A DNA stretch of 64,000 nt from contig NC_049980.1 of NCBI RefSeq assembly GCF_000003815.2, positions 4,110,370 through 4,174,369 of the forward strand, read 5' to 3'. The notes under the pieces were generated by a model. That model was not told the origin of the DNA and made no database searches. It saw nothing but the letters and a program-made list of their open reading frames with translations. This stretch comes from Branchiostoma floridae. Lineage: Eukaryota; Chordata; Leptocardii; Amphioxiformes; Branchiostomatidae. Positions 20,955-32,758 of this stretch are shown here, piece after piece. How positions within the stretch are numbered: position 1 is the first letter of the stretch; each line of letters opens with the position of its first letter. Made by a program: the position numbers and the translations under genes.

Positions 20955-23900
20955 AGTAGTCTTTCTTTTCTTACATAATAGCCACTAACTCTAAGACAAC
21001 AACGAAATACTAAGATCAGTATTAAGTGAATTTAAGACCACCTTTTAAAAGATTTGGTACTGACAACTGCAACACCGATACAAAGTCTTTCGTGTGCGTT
21101 CCAAGCGATCGCGTGATTGCCCGGTCAAAAGAGATTTGTGAAAAGAATCAAAGAAAGACTTACTTTGAGATCAGGTTGGTTTTTGCCATACTAAATGTCC
21201 GAGTTATTACATTATCGTATCGTATAGGGATCAAAGATTGGCCAGAAATGATCCCATAACTGGACAATCAAATGTCAACTTGAATCTCTAAAGCCCTCAA
21301 AGAGATGTGCGCTTTGTTATATAACCATGACACGAATCAATGTTTGGCTTTACCAGGTTACATAACGTTAATATTAGAATGTAAGCAAGTACAGTAAATA
21401 CAGAAGATTTGAAAATTTACTACATTATTATAGCCTACGCTTTTCCTCGGTTCCGTTCTAAGTGATTCTGGTCAAATGGCAAATTGTAAAAAAGGAACAA
21501 AGAAAGATTAAATTTGAGATCAGGTTGTTTTAAAGAGATTTGTCCGACTGACTGTCCAAACATATATGACATTATGGTGTTGAAATCACAGATTTGGCAG
21601 ATATGAACCCATAGCTCAACAATCAAATGTCAATTTGAATCTCTGAAGCCCTTAAAGAGATGTACGTAATCTTTTTTTATTTATTTATTATACAATTCTG
21701 ACACGAATCGATGTGTGGTTTTACAAAGGTTATATAGCATCAAAGGATAACGGTAGTCCCATAACATTTTGAGGCACTAGGGGCAGCGGGCTGTTATCCA
21801 CTGTGTCCAAAAACCTACCACATTATGGTCAGCTTAACCTGTACATGTCCTGAAACTGACCACCTTATGGCCAGTCTAACCTGTACGCCCTGACACTGGC
21901 CACCTTATGGCCAGTCTAACCTGTACGCCCTGAAACTGACCACCTTATGGTCAGTCTAACCTGTACATGTCCTGAAACTGACCACCTTATGGCTAGTCTA
22001 ACCTGTACATACCCTGAAACTGACCACCTTATGGCCAGACTAACCTGTACGCCCTGAAATTGACCACATTATATAATTATGATCAGTCTAACCTGTACAT
22101 GTCCTGAAACCGACCACCGCATAGTAACTCTAATCTGTACGTGTCCTAAAAATGACCTGTCAGGAATTATAAAATAAAAACTGTCACTTTTACAGAATCC
22201 TTTTTGGTCCTTACATAATAGCCACTAAGTCTAAGACAGCAACAACGAACTGAGATCGAAGCTCAAGTCCTTCTGTTAGATCTACGTTAAGATAAAACCT
22301 TTTAAAAGATTTGCCAAATTTACTACAATATAATGGCCCACGTCTTTTAGTTTCCTTCGATGCGATCCCCGGTCAAACAGAAATATGTGAAAAGGAACAA
22401 AGAAAGACTTGCTTTGAGATCAAGTTGGTTTAAAAGAGATTTTCCCCAGACCAACTGTCCAAATCATGACATTATGGTGTGTGGATCACAGATTTGGCAG
22501 AAATCCCATAACTGGACAATCAAATGTCAATTTGAATCTCTGGAGCCCTCAAAGTGATGTACATAAGCCATGTCATACAGTTCTGAAACAAATCAATGTT
22601 TGGTTTTACAAATGTTATGTAGACTTTATTTTCTTACATAATATGCCATAAATCTACGACTACAACAACGAACTACGAACGCAGCTCAAGTACTAAGATC
22701 AGATGTAAGTTGAGATAAGACAACCTTTCAAAAGATTTACCAAATTTACCACAACGTCATGGCCTACGTCTTTGGGCTCCGTTCTGAGTGATCCTGGTCA
22801 AATGGCGACTTTTAAAAAGAAACAAAGAAAGACTAATTTTGACATCAGGATGTTTTTTTGGGGGCATTTGCCGGACTAACTGACCAGATTATGACATCAT
22901 AGTGTCAGGATCACGCATTTGTTAGAAATGATCCCGTAAGTGAACAACCAAATGTCAATTTGAATCTCTGGAGCCCTCAAAGAGATGTACATAACCTATG
23001 CCATACAATTCTGATACGAATCCATGTTTGGTTTTACAAAGGTTATATAATAACATTAAAAGATAAAGTTAGTCCCATAGCATTTTGAGGCAGCAGGGGC
23101 AGTTTGTTGTCCAACCTGTACATGTCCTGAAACTGACCAATATGGTCAGTCTAACCTGTTGATGTCCTGAAACTGACCTCCTTCTTTCTGACCAGCCTGA
23201 CCTGCAGATGTCCTCAAACTGACCTATTTGGAATCAGCAAAAATGTCACTTTTACAGAAGACTTTAATTTCTTACATAACATTCACTGAGTCTAAGACAG
23301 CAACAACGAACTAAGACCGAAGCTCAAGTACTAAGATCATCAGAAGTTAAGAAAAGACTACCTTTTAAAAGATTTACAAACATTATGGCATATGTCTTTG
23401 TATGCGTTTGAAGTGATCCTTTAATTGCCTGGTGAAATAGAAATGTGTGAGAAGAAACAAAGAAAGAGATGCTTTGAGATGAAGTTGGTTTTAGAGAGAT
23501 TTGCTGGACTGACTGTGCAAATCATGACATTTTGGTGTCGGGATCACATATTTGTAAAGAAATGATCCCGTAACTGAACAATCAAATGTCAATTTGAATC
23601 TCTGAAGCCCTCAAAGAGATGTACATAAGCAACGTCATACAGTTCGGACACGAATCAATGTTTGGTTTTACAAATGTTATGTAGACTTTATTTTCTTACA
23701 TAATATGCAATAAATCTAAGACTTCAACGAACTTTGAACGCAGTTCAAGTACTAAGATCAGATTTAAGTTGATATAAGACAGCCTTTCAAAGATTTACCA
23801 AATTTACCACAACATCATGGCCTACGTCTTTCGGTTCTGTTCTTGATGATCCTGGTCAAATGGCAACTTTTAAAAAGAAACAAAGAAAGACTAATTTTGA

Positions 23901-25115
23901 CATCAGGTTGTTTTGGGGGGGATTTGCCGGACTAACTGACCAGATTATGACATTATAGTATCAGGATCACATATTTATCAGAAATGATGCGCTAACTGGA
24001 CAACCAAATGTCAATTTGAATCTCTGGAGCCCTCAAAGAGATGTACATAAGCTATGTCATACAATTCTGACACGAATCAATGTTTGGTTTTACAAATGTT
24101 ATGTAGACTTTATTTTCTTACATAATATGCAATAAATCTAAGACTACAACGAACTTTGAACGCAGTTTAGGTAATAAGATCAGATTTAAGTTGAGATAAG
24201 ACAGCCTTTCAAAAGATTTACCAAATTTACCACAACATCATGGCCTACGTCTTTCTGTTCTGTTCTTGATCATTTGGGTCAAATGGCAACTTTAAAAAAG
24301 AAACAAAGAAAGACTAATTTTGACATCAGGTTGTTTTTAGGGGGATTTGCCGGACTAACTGACCAGATTATGACATTATAGTGTCGGGATCACATATTTA
24401 TCAGAAATGATGCCCTAACTGGACAACCAAATGTCAATTTGAATCTCTGGAGCCCTCAAAGAGATGTACATAAGCTATGTCATACAGTTCTGACACGAAT
24501 CAATGTTTGGTTTTACAAAGGTTATATAACATATTAAAAGATAAAGGTTGTCGAATAAAATTTTGAGGAAGTAAGTTGTTATCCACTGACCACCTTATGG
24601 TCAGTCTAACCTGTACATGTCCTGAAATTGACCACCATGTGTTCAGGTTAACCTGCAGATGTGCTAAAACTGGCCTATCAGGAATCAGAAAAAATGTCTC
24701 TTTCATAAAATACTTTTTTTTCCTTACATAATATCCACTAAGTCTAAGACAACAACAACGGAGTAAGACCGAAGATCACGTCCTTCGATGAGATTTACAT
24801 TTAGATAATACCTTATAAAAGATTTTCCAAATTTGCTTCACGATCATAGCCTACGTCTGTCGGTTAGTTCTAAGTGACCCCTTTTCAAATAGAAATTTGT
24901 GAAGAGAAACAAAGAAAGACTGACCTTAAGAGCATTGCTTTTTAAGAGATTCGCGGACTGTCCAAATTATGGCATTATGGTGTCGGGATCACATAAGTGT
25001 CCTAAATCCCGTAACTGAATAATCAAATGTCAATTTGAATCTCTGAAGCCCTCAAAGAGATGTACACAAGCAATGTTATACAATCCTGACACGATTCAAT
25101 GTTGTTTTTGCCAAG
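20955..25115. repeat. Satellite of ~425-bp units with embedded minisatellite
   Basis: A unit beginning 'cttacataatagccactaag' and including 'aacaaagaaagact', 'aaatgtcaatttgaatctct' and 'gccctcaaagagatgtacat' recurs. The last motif appears eight times (near 21265, 21620, 22518, 22945, 23579, 24001, 24424 and 25020). Neighbour spacing is ~420-427 bp where no minisatellite intervenes and ~600-900 bp where one does. The units near 23690 and 24113 are nearly identical. No lasting frame. Confidence 0.9.
21815..22160. repeat. ~40-bp minisatellite array 2
   Basis: Eight to nine units of 'cctgaaactgaccaccttat' plus 'ggtcagtctaacctgtacat'. Nested within the 425-bp satellite, where it accounts for the longest spacing between anchors. 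Confidence 0.9.
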
Positions 25116-25134
25116 GTTGTATAATACTAAAAGG

Positions 25135-25310
25135 TCATGTCGTTGTGTGTGCCGTAAGAGTCTGGGGCTTAGGACCTAGAGGTCACGAGTTCGATACCCA
25201 CCCTGCCCCCGACGTTGTGCCCTTGGGAAACTCTTCTCACTTCTCCCAGGTGTAATAATGGTTACCTGGCTTCGGTCGGGAGGGTAAAATACTTACCTTT
25301 TGGTCTGTTA
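25135..25310 (+). repeat. tRNA-derived SINE
   Basis: 'gtgtgccgtaagagtctggg' (degraded A-box side), 'gagttcgatacccaccctg' (B-box), then 'gttgtgcccttgggaaactc' and 'cacttctcccaggtgtaa'. Same family head as 26918-27346 but with a different body, matching 59811-59990. Confidence 0.75.
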
Positions 25311-25385
25311 TTTTTGGCATTGTTAAAATAAGTTCTAAGATTTGAGTGCAGTGCCACATTGTCTTTGTCTGTCCTAAAGCAAATA

Positions 25386-25559
25386 CAGTAGAAGCCGGTT
25401 AATTGCACAACGGATTAACGCACACTTCCGTTAACTGCACAGAATCCCAAAATCCCAAACCGGTGCGGTCCAGCTAGATAACTTCGCATTATTGCACCAG
25501 TCGGATAATTGCACGAAATTCACTGGCAAATAGGCCGTGCAATTAAGCGGCTTCTACTG
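25386..25559. mobile_element. Tigger/pogo-like palindromic MITE
   Basis: Left end CAGTAGAAGCCGGTTAATTG, right end inverse of CAGTAGAAGCCGCTTAATTG, one mismatch in 23. Flanked by TA on both sides (25384-25385, 25560-25561). CAGTAGAA-type ends with TA duplication are typical of pogo/Tigger elements of the Tc1/mariner superfamily. 174 bp, non-coding. Confidence 0.85.
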
Positions 25560-25715
25560 TATCTAAGAAATATATTACTGTAAGAAACTTATCCCACACT
25601 ACAACTTCTGTATTAGTTAGATAAACGTTAAGTCATAGAACTGTTGTTATGTAGATGCCTTACTTTGTACCCCGTACAATTGTTGTGCAATAAACTATAT
25701 ATATATATATTAAAA
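25560..25715 (+). repeat. LINE 3' end
   Basis: 'ttactttgtaccccgtacaa' followed by 'ttgttgtgcaataaac' and a TA-rich tail, the usual 3' end of CR1-type elements. No coding part remains. Confidence 0.55.
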
Positions 25716-25784
25716 GTTAAAGGTAGTTATAGATCGTATAAGGCAGTAGTGACAGTTATTCTCTGTGTCTAGGGCTCGCTTCTG

Positions 25785-25935
25785 GAAGGTAGAACCCATC
25801 CCTATCATTCTACAGCCTTTTACTTCTCCGAAGAAAAGTCAGGTACCCATTTCTTCACTTGGGTAGGGTAATGAAATTCGTGTTAAGTGCATTTTCCAAT
25901 TGCACAACATCTATAGCATAACAGGGGACTCCAAC
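25785..25935 (-). repeat. Degraded SINE
   Basis: Inverted relative to the copy at 25135: 'caggtacccatttcttcact' and 'aaattcgtgttaagtgcatttt' then 'ccaattgcacaac' match the SINE body ('cacttt-acacgaa', 'gtgcccttggg') on the other strand. The tRNA-like head is barely recognisable. Confidence 0.5.
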
Positions 25936-25969
25936 CTCCGTGTCCTGGAGCAAACACATCAATCGTTAC

Positions 25970-26265
25970 ATAAATACTATGCGAAACATATAACATCAAG
26001 ATATGACATAACATAGTTAAGTATAATATAGACATAACATAGTAGACATGGCATGCTATGTCCTTGTAAAACATAACATAAGACAGCAAGACATAACATA
26101 GTAATAATACACATGTAGTAATAATTAGATAGCATTAAAGTTATATAATGCTATCTAATACTATGTTATATTATACAATACCAAAGTCATAAAGTCTCAA
26201 AGTCTCATATACTATCTAATACTATTATATATACCTAACATATACTAAACATGGCACAACATTAG
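25970..26265. repeat. AT-rich imperfect tandem 'acataacatag' repeat
   Basis: Many 'acataacatag' and 'ctatctaatacta' words recur at irregular spacing. Open frames here (minus strand, Tyr/Met/Ile-rich) are composition products. Confidence 0.6.
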
Positions 26266-26599
26266 AGCTTGTTCGTAGTACAGAGCCTGTTTTTGTTGCA
26301 ATCCATTTTCAAACATCAGTCAAACCGTGACATTTTCATTTCTTCCTTTTCTGTACCTTGTATAATACTTTTGCTCCAGAAATCCTTCTTATAAGTAACC
26401 CGAGACTCTCCCACAAGGCATAGGTCAGTTTTAAGAACTCAGATGTTGAAGGAGTTGAGAAAAAAAAGAAAGATTGCTTTGGCAGGACCTTAGGATCACC
26501 TTAAAGGTACTCAATGACATTTTGATGACGTCCTTTCACGAGTCATGTCTTTACATAACAAGAGATCAAAAATCATTTGTATTTCATAACTTGAAACTT

Positions 26600-26890
26600 C
26601 ATCTGTGTTAGTAGAAGACATTCTGGAAAAGTTTAACTGTAATTTCTAACATGATAACTGAACCTTTCCAAATTTTTTACTTATAATTAACATAAATTTC
26701 ATGCCACATATGATCCACTGCTCACCGAGTCACGTGTACTATTTACATAACGTGACGTCACAGAAGCAGTGGATTGTTTATTCCTTGACAAAGACTGGTG
26801 CTGTTCAGTCAAAAATTTGGGTGAGTCCAATTTTCGTGTTGGAAATTACATTTCAACTTTTCAAAAACATTCAACTTTTCCAGACCATCT
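26600..26890 (+). mobile_element. Penelope-like element 3' fragment
   Basis: 'aacttcatctgtgttagtag' and 'gacattctggaaaag' match the outer arm sequence of the insert at 11998-12485 ('gaactttcatgc', 'ttaccaacacagatgaactt'). An internal plus-strand TYDPLLTESRV stretch equals the endonuclease tail (YDPLLQS) seen there. It is followed by a 'gtgacgtcacagaagcagtgg' motif also present, inverted, at 31760-31780. Confidence 0.6.
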
Positions 26891-26917
26891 TTTTTTTTCT
26901 AAATCAGGTTCGTAGGG

Positions 26918-27346
26918 CCTGATGTTATCATCATGGTGATGAAGAGCGGCCCATAGCGATAACTGTAGCAGCATCTCTTCTCCCTAATTCAGAAATATCA
27001 AGCTTAAGCAAGCTTGACTTCACTGACTCAATAGGCGAAGCAGGGGTTACGAGGCTGCTCGGGAAATTCCCTACCCTATTTTGGCCGGAATGGTTTGATC
27101 CGCCACATCGCACCATCGCACATGTGGCGGGTTCTTTTACGTGCCCGGGGTGTGGCTCTCCCCAAACACGGGACCTCCATTTAACGTCCTATCCGACGGA
27201 CGACTCATTTTCACTTGAGTAAAGTGAGGAAAGTCGTGTAAAGTGCCTTTCCCAAGGGCACAAGACCGGCAACACGGCAGGCGGATTCGAACCGGCGACC
27301 TCTCGGTCACGGGCCGAATACACTACCACTGTGCTACGCGGCCCCT
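26918..27346 (-). repeat. Best-preserved tRNA-derived SINE, ~430 bp
   Basis: Read on the minus strand it starts GGGGCCGCGTAGCACAGTGG, with a B-box GGTTCGAATCC. Next come 'gtgcccttgggaaaggcact', 'cacttgagtaaagtg' words and 'ggacgttaaatgg'. A conserved tail, 'ggaatttcccgagcagcct' and 'cgtaacccctgcttcgcc', is reused at 49858-49920. The tRNA-like head lacks a proper 3' acceptor half, so it is a retroposon. Confidence 0.85.
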
Positions 27347-28027
27347 CTATTGATATTCACTGGTCGTTTTTTTTTACAAAAGTTGAATTACACAACGATA
27401 TTCAGTTGTTAACATACGACGTCACTGCACATATCCAAAGTACAGAGAGGCTTTGATCTTCAGTTGTTGTTTTCCGACCGCACGGTGTAAGTTTCCTCCC
27501 GAGACTTAGCGGAGTTTGCCGAGTATTAAACTCGGATCAGTCCCTTGCGCATGTTATCCTCAGTAACCATAGTACATTACTGTTATGTCACACATTGTAA
27601 AGCCTACAGCTGGTTTCTAGTTACAGATATGTCACATTTGATACCTTACGAAACTACGCAATCAGTTACGAAACAACAAACAAGTCACAGTGTTGTCTCT
27701 CTTAAGGCGCTGGAAAAAATTAAAAAAATGTGTGTTTCTGGTTTTCCGACCGACCCAAGCAAAATATAATTTAGTCTAGCCTTTTTTGTCTCACCCGCTG
27801 GCAAAGCACTGCAAAAGCAAATATTATTTTCGATATGAAATTTAAAAAAACGAAATTCAAAATAATCATTCTGTATTCTCCTTTAAGAAGTTGATGTAAG
27901 AATAGTTTTGTAAACTTGGTCAGTTTATCAATACACCGGTGATTGTACAATGTACATATATATGTATGTATATATATCAGATCTGTATTCATTACAATAT
28001 AATTTTGACAATACCCGTGCTTTAATA
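27347..28027. other. Unassigned stretch
   Basis: No gene or repeat that I can support. Open frames at 27545-27769 (plus) and 27771-27992 (minus) are short and without family features. AT content is high toward 28000. Confidence 0.3.
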
Positions 28028-28210
28028 GAGCGTTTCAGTTTTATATGCGCTAAACTGTATCTGTTGCATCGACCAAAATGTAAGAACCAGAAAAATAGTA
28101 TTATCATTACCTTAGGGCGCTTCAGTCTTTTATTGCTAAACTGTACTTGTTGCATCACTTCGGCCTAAATGCAACAAAAAGACAAAGAAAAATAGTAGAA
28201 TCCTTACCTA
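28028..28210. repeat. ~90-bp direct tandem duplication
   Basis: 'gcgtttcagttttatatgcg' + 'ctaaactgtatctgttgcatc' is followed by 'gcgcttcagtcttttattg' + 'ctaaactgtacttgttgcatc'. Both copies end in 'agaaaaatagta' and 'ccttacc'. Two units only. Confidence 0.75.
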
Positions 28211-29447
28211 CCGATCCTAATGTTTTAAGAACCGTAAACGGAATATTTTCTTCGTCAGGCCTAATCCTCACTCCCGCATGCACATCTGCTGTTGACGCTG
28301 ATGGACTTCGACGGGTGAAATTTGAACTTGGTGAGCATCTGTGTGAACCGAACCCGTTAAATTAGCGGATTAGTATATAGCGAGAAAACAGCAGGCTCCG
28401 ACAGTTAAAAGTAGAGTCATTGTACCATCGAGACAAAGTTGATGGATCGAATACGTTTGTTCTGATTTGAGCTGAATTTTACATCTGAACTCATTTTTTG
28501 TAAGCTTGTACATTGACAAAACTTTAACACGGGACTCATAAGTACTCATGTGGATCTACCCTAATGGTGCGGTCTCACAAGAATGTACTTTGCGTATGCA
28601 TGCTAAGTCCCAGTTGTACCGTTGCCCGTCAGGGATGTTCCGGTGGACTGGCGAACACCGCAGGGGTAACTCTCGGAGTGCTCCCGATTAGCATACGGTG
28701 TCTATTTGTTACCGGGTCTCGGACTCATTTTAGGTCCGACTTAGTATCGACCCGGGGCTCGACCGAAATAAGAATACCCCGAGAGCCACAACGCGTATGA
28801 GGTGCGTATTGCGCGAACGAACCTCGTAGAATTGTCCATATGGGCCCCATACGGACATGATATGCACGCTCGTGTGACTTCAGCCTTCGATAAAGTCTGT
28901 GATCAAAGAAGTCGTCTTTTTTTTCGGTTCAACAACCGAGCTGCACAAAGATGGGTAAAAAAAATCCTTTCTCACAAGCTTTACGTAAGCCCAAAAAAGT
29001 TCAATGCGGAACTCATGCGGCGATTGACGCCCGAGTGTGACACCCCCTAAGTTTCCTGTCTTCCAACTCTCTCACTGTCTGGCGATTTTGGCTCCCAGGG
29101 GATGCCGTCAGAAGGTATTTATGGCTTTCAGTAGTTAAACGAGCTGCAAGAGACCTCCCTATCTGGCTAGCGGCTCGTTATAGGGAAGAACTCAGGAGGT
29201 GACATTCATACACCAATTAGGGACGTGCTCAATTATCGAGAACGACTTCGCTGATTGTACCCTGGAGTATTCTTCTATGTCGCCTTCGTAAGGTCAACTG
29301 TCACAAAAGATTCGTTCAGTTCCTCGAGTTCCGAAAAGTGTCTCAATTCTATTTTTAGTTTTCGAGTTAAGTTTTGCACTGTTGAAACTTCATGTTACTG
29401 TACAAACTAAATTCAAATTTAGTTAACGTTGGGAAGAGGGTTAGCTA
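28211..29447. other. Unassigned stretch, possible decayed foldback
   Basis: Open plus-strand frames at 28564-28800 and 28802-29050 have no recognisable motif. The segment 28566-28890 has loosely inverted ends ('ggtctcacaagaatg' versus 'cgctcgtgtgactt'), so it may be an old relative of the foldbacks at 48311-48621. I see nothing else. Confidence 0.35.
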
Positions 29448-29645
29448 GATTTTTGTGTGTTTGTGTGTCTCTCTGTTTGTGTCTGTGTACGTCTGTATGT
29501 GTGTGTGTGTGCATGTTTGTGTGTCTATGTGTGTGTCTGTTTTTGTGTGTGTGCCTATGTTCTGTGTTTGTCTGTGCCTGTGTGCCTGTTTCTGAGAGAG
29601 AGAGGGAGAGAGAGAGACAGAGAGACAGAGAGAGAGAGAGAGAGA
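29448..29645. repeat. Compound (GT)n/(GA)n microsatellite
   Basis: A 'tgtgtgtctctgtttgtg' type block up to about 29593, then 'gagagagagggagagagaga' to 29645. All open frames over it are composition products. Confidence 0.97.
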
Positions 29646-30229
29646 TGGCATTCAAGTTGACATTGTCGTTGAATCGCCTAGAACATAAGCGATTAACAAC
29701 GCACTGCACGTTTTCAAATAGTAATTGGCTCACCCTACCTTTTCGAAAAAAAAATGCTACATGATTTATAGCAGGTACATAGTTTTTAAACACTTTAGGT
29801 GAACTAAAAAAGATTGTAACCTTGTTCGATGTTATCCGAAAGAACACAGCTCTCAGGTCATAACTCATAAGTTGCCACAACGCCTCCAAAACCGATCCCA
29901 GGATCAGTTTTTGAAATCTGGTGATAACGTTTCCCTTTTGGTTGTAAGTAGCCATTGATACATTCCATCTATTCCCGCCAGAGAGGCGACATTGAGACAA
30001 ATGCTGGAGGTTCAATAACACCTAGAAGAGAAATCAGAGTTTGATCCGGTCCAAAGTCCCCAAAGTCTACAATTACCCTAGCCAAGCCTCCTTGGTGTGT
30101 GAGAACGTCTGAAAACAGAGATAACACTGTTATGTAAGGGTGTTGTCAAGCCCAAACCTCTCCGATTGTAAGGAATGTAACGCACCTTTGACAGCTAACA
30201 GAATATTTATCAACAGGAGCTACCGAGCC
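29646..30229. other. Unassigned stretch
   Basis: No recognisable gene or element. The minus-strand open frame extending from the microsatellite (to 30021) has no domain and includes low-complexity Ser/Leu/Thr/His runs, so I do not call it. Confidence 0.3.
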
Positions 30230-31615
30230 AGGATTATTCGTAAGAACTTTTTGAAGAAAGGCAAGGTCAAAGACTTACAAACCAGATTCCAAGAACAGAT
30301 TGCAGGGAAGGTAAGTTAGACGTACACGGCACACAGTGAAATATTTATCACTAGAGTCTGCCGCGCTAGGATTATTCGTAAGAACTTTGTGAAGAAAACC
30401 AAGGTCAAAGACTTCAAACCAGAGATTTGAAGACCGATTGCAGGGAAGGTAGGTTAAACAAAGACAGCACATACAGGAATATCTATTGATTGGAGCTTCC
30501 GCGCCAGGAGTATTCGTAAGGAGTTTGTGAAGAAAACCAAAGTCAAAGACTTACAAATAAGAGTTTTTTAAAGACCTTACTTACTTAGACTTAGGGGCTC
30601 CCGTGTCGTCCGACACATGAGGTAGTCAGGTTGGCCCAGCAAGCTCTGTAGACAGCTATCCTCTTTACATCTCTCCAGTTGATGTTAGCTGTTCGGAGGT
30701 CTCTCTCGATGGTCTGTCTGTAATTCATCTTAGGGCGACTTCTACGTCTCTTTCCCCGTGTTGCCAAGTGCATAACTTGGAATATATATACTAGTATGCC
30801 AGTCTGTCTGGTGGAAGTCTCATGACATGGCCCAAACAGCTCAAACGCCGCTTTCGAATGTTCACAGACACTGTTTTTTGGCTGGTCCTATCTCTTACTT
30901 CAGTGTTGGGTATGAAGTCATCCCATCTGATGCCTAGTATCTTCCTTTTGAAGACCGATTGCAAGGAAAATAGGTTAAACGTACACCTCACACAATGGAA
31001 TATTTATCAACGGGGTCTGCCGCCCTAGGATTATTTGGACTTTGTGAAGAAAGTCAAGGTTAAAGACTTACAAACCAGATTCCAAGAACAGATTGCAGGG
31101 AAGTTGAGTTAAACGTACACGGCACACAGTGGAATATTTATCACTAGATTCTGCCGCGCTAGGATTATTCGTAAGAACTTTGTGAAGAAACCCAAGGTTA
31201 AAGACTTACAAACCAGAGATTTGAAGACCGATGGTGTGGAAGGTAGGTTACACGAAGACAGCACATAGAGGGATATTTATCAACAGGAGCTGCCGCACCA
31301 TGATTATTTGTAAGGACTTTGTGAAGAAAACCAAGGCCAAAGACTTACAAACTAGATTCCAAGAACAGATTACAGGGAAGGTAAGTTAAACGAAGACAGC
31401 TCATAGAGGGATATCTATCAGCAGTGGCTACAGGATTATTTGTAAGGACTTTGTGAAGAAAATCAAGGTCAAAGACTTACAAACCAGAGTACGATTGCAG
31501 GGAAGGTAGGTTAAACGAAGACAGCACATACAGGAATATCTATCAAGAGGAGTCACCGCGCCAGCAGTATTATTCGGAAGAACTTTTTGAAGAAAGTCAA
31601 GACCAAAGTGTGACG
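30230..31615. repeat. ~136-bp tandem array, interrupted
   Basis: The segment 'ggattattcgtaagaacttt' + 'gtgaagaaaaccaaggtcaa' + 'agacttacaaaccag' + 'attgcagggaaggtaggtta' recurs eight times (anchors near 30254, 30391, 30529, 31047, 31183, 31323, 31457 and 31588). The third and fourth copies are separated by a LINE fragment. Units differ by 5-15 percent and no frame persists. Confidence 0.9.
30568..30960 (-). pseudogene. LINE C-terminal fragment inserted in the 136-bp array
   Basis: The minus strand encodes two pieces in different frames: first ILGIRWDDFIPNTEVRDRT with LSCLGHVMRLPPDRLAY, then GKRRRSRPKMNYRQTIERDL ending in WANL. The 'IRW.D...N.EV..RT ... RLxxLGHVxRMPxDR ... GxRxRGRPK' order is the C-terminal signature of RTE/CRE-type and related LINE polyproteins. 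A frameshift or deletion lies between, near 30780. The 3' tail is 'aagtaagtaa' and array sequence continues on both sides ('aaagacc' / 'gaagaccg'). Confidence 0.75.
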
Positions 31616-31739
31616 CTTTAGAGTTTCATGACCCCATGCCTTCGCCAAATGATTTCGACCTTCACGACTGATGTATTTTTTGTGCTCTCAATACATGTAA
31701 TTATATATGCAAATAAGTTCCTTACTTAAAACTGTTTTA

Positions 31740-32190
31740 TTCTAGTGTTTGTAAAAGAATGAGCAATCTACTGCTTCTGTGACGTCACGTTGTTCAGATA
31801 CAACACGTGATTAGGTGATCAGTGGATCATAAGTTGCAGGAAGTCTGAGGGATAGTTGTAAAGTCCTGATGTAGATGTCTTCTTTTATTACTCTTGCAAG
31901 AATTTCTGATTCTGTGCCCAAGCTTAAGATTCTTACTGTGTCCAGTGAGGTGGAGTGTCCAGTACACAATGTATGTGCTGCGAAAATTCCAAGTTGAAGA
32001 GTTGAATGGCAACGAAATCTTGTACTTTTTTACGGTAGCGTATATTCAACTGAGTGAAATGGGTGTGATAAGTAAGCACTTGCATACAAGTTTATCTGAT
32101 TTGGTAAGTTACAAAATGATAAAACTAAACTGTTCTCCAACTAGAAGAAAATCCAATCACACCAGGGCACACCAACCTTTTCTTTGAACT
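31740..32190 (-). mobile_element. Penelope-like element fragment
   Basis: The minus strand holds a decayed GIY-YIG endonuclease tail (LHLTGHSKNLKLGHRIRNSC, then an LPATYDPL-like stretch in another frame) preceded in plus-strand order by 'ctgcttctgtgacgtcacgt'. Compare 'ctgtgcccaagcttaagatt' with 'ctccgagtcaaggatt' at 12245-12270. Frameshifted and not functional. Confidence 0.6.
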
Positions 32191-32758
32191 TTGAACTTGA
32201 ACTTCTCTGAACGTGAGAAGAGGGACCCGATACCGACTTTCGGCGAACTTTGATCCACTGCTGACGTCACATGACGTCAAAAAATCACGTGTCTGCAGCA
32301 CTCGGGATTCACTTGGGTCGGATAAGTAAAGAAAAAGACCTAGCAAGTCGGTCGAAAATCCCAGTGAGTGAAATTTCTTGAGCTAAAGAAGAATAGTTTA
32401 TTTTTTGTCCTTCGGTAAGAATTCTGTTCGTTTGAAGAGAGAGATAGTCATGGTTGCACATTTCTAATGAACCGTGGCCGATCGAATCACTGTAAAGGGA
32501 ACCACAAAGAGATAACTTATCGTCCTCAGAGAGCGCGGGGCGAGGGATCAGTGACCCTGGCGGTTTTCTTATCAACTCCCGGAGTACCTGTATATATGTT
32601 TTCCTCGCAGCAGGAGCAAGCGACCTTGGCTGTATCTCACCGCAAGTCTTGAATTTTTCACAGATAAGAGGCCTATGGGTGATCAATAAGTTCTGGACCT
32701 CAGCCAAAAATAATGCGCAGAGCTCGAATTCGTTTGGCTACCGATCTTGTGTCCTTGG
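32191..32758. other. Unassigned stretch
   Basis: A segment at 32230-32295 with 'gatccactgctgacgtcaca' resembles the Penelope-like ends. The 132-codon minus-strand frame (32309-32707) has no recognised domain and lacks convincing splice sites, so it is left uncalled. Confidence 0.35.

Noticed and set aside
20620-24680. Regularly spaced ~40-bp repeats that look CRISPR-like
   Set aside because: The units are tandem without unique spacers, the context is eukaryotic, and there are no cas genes. It is a minisatellite.
27270-27345. tRNA-like segment with A- and B-box motifs
   Set aside because: It is the head of a SINE with a long conserved non-tRNA body; the acceptor stem does not close.
32309-32707. 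132-codon minus-strand frame
   Set aside because: No family resemblance and no supporting splice sites. It may be transposon debris; kept as unassigned.
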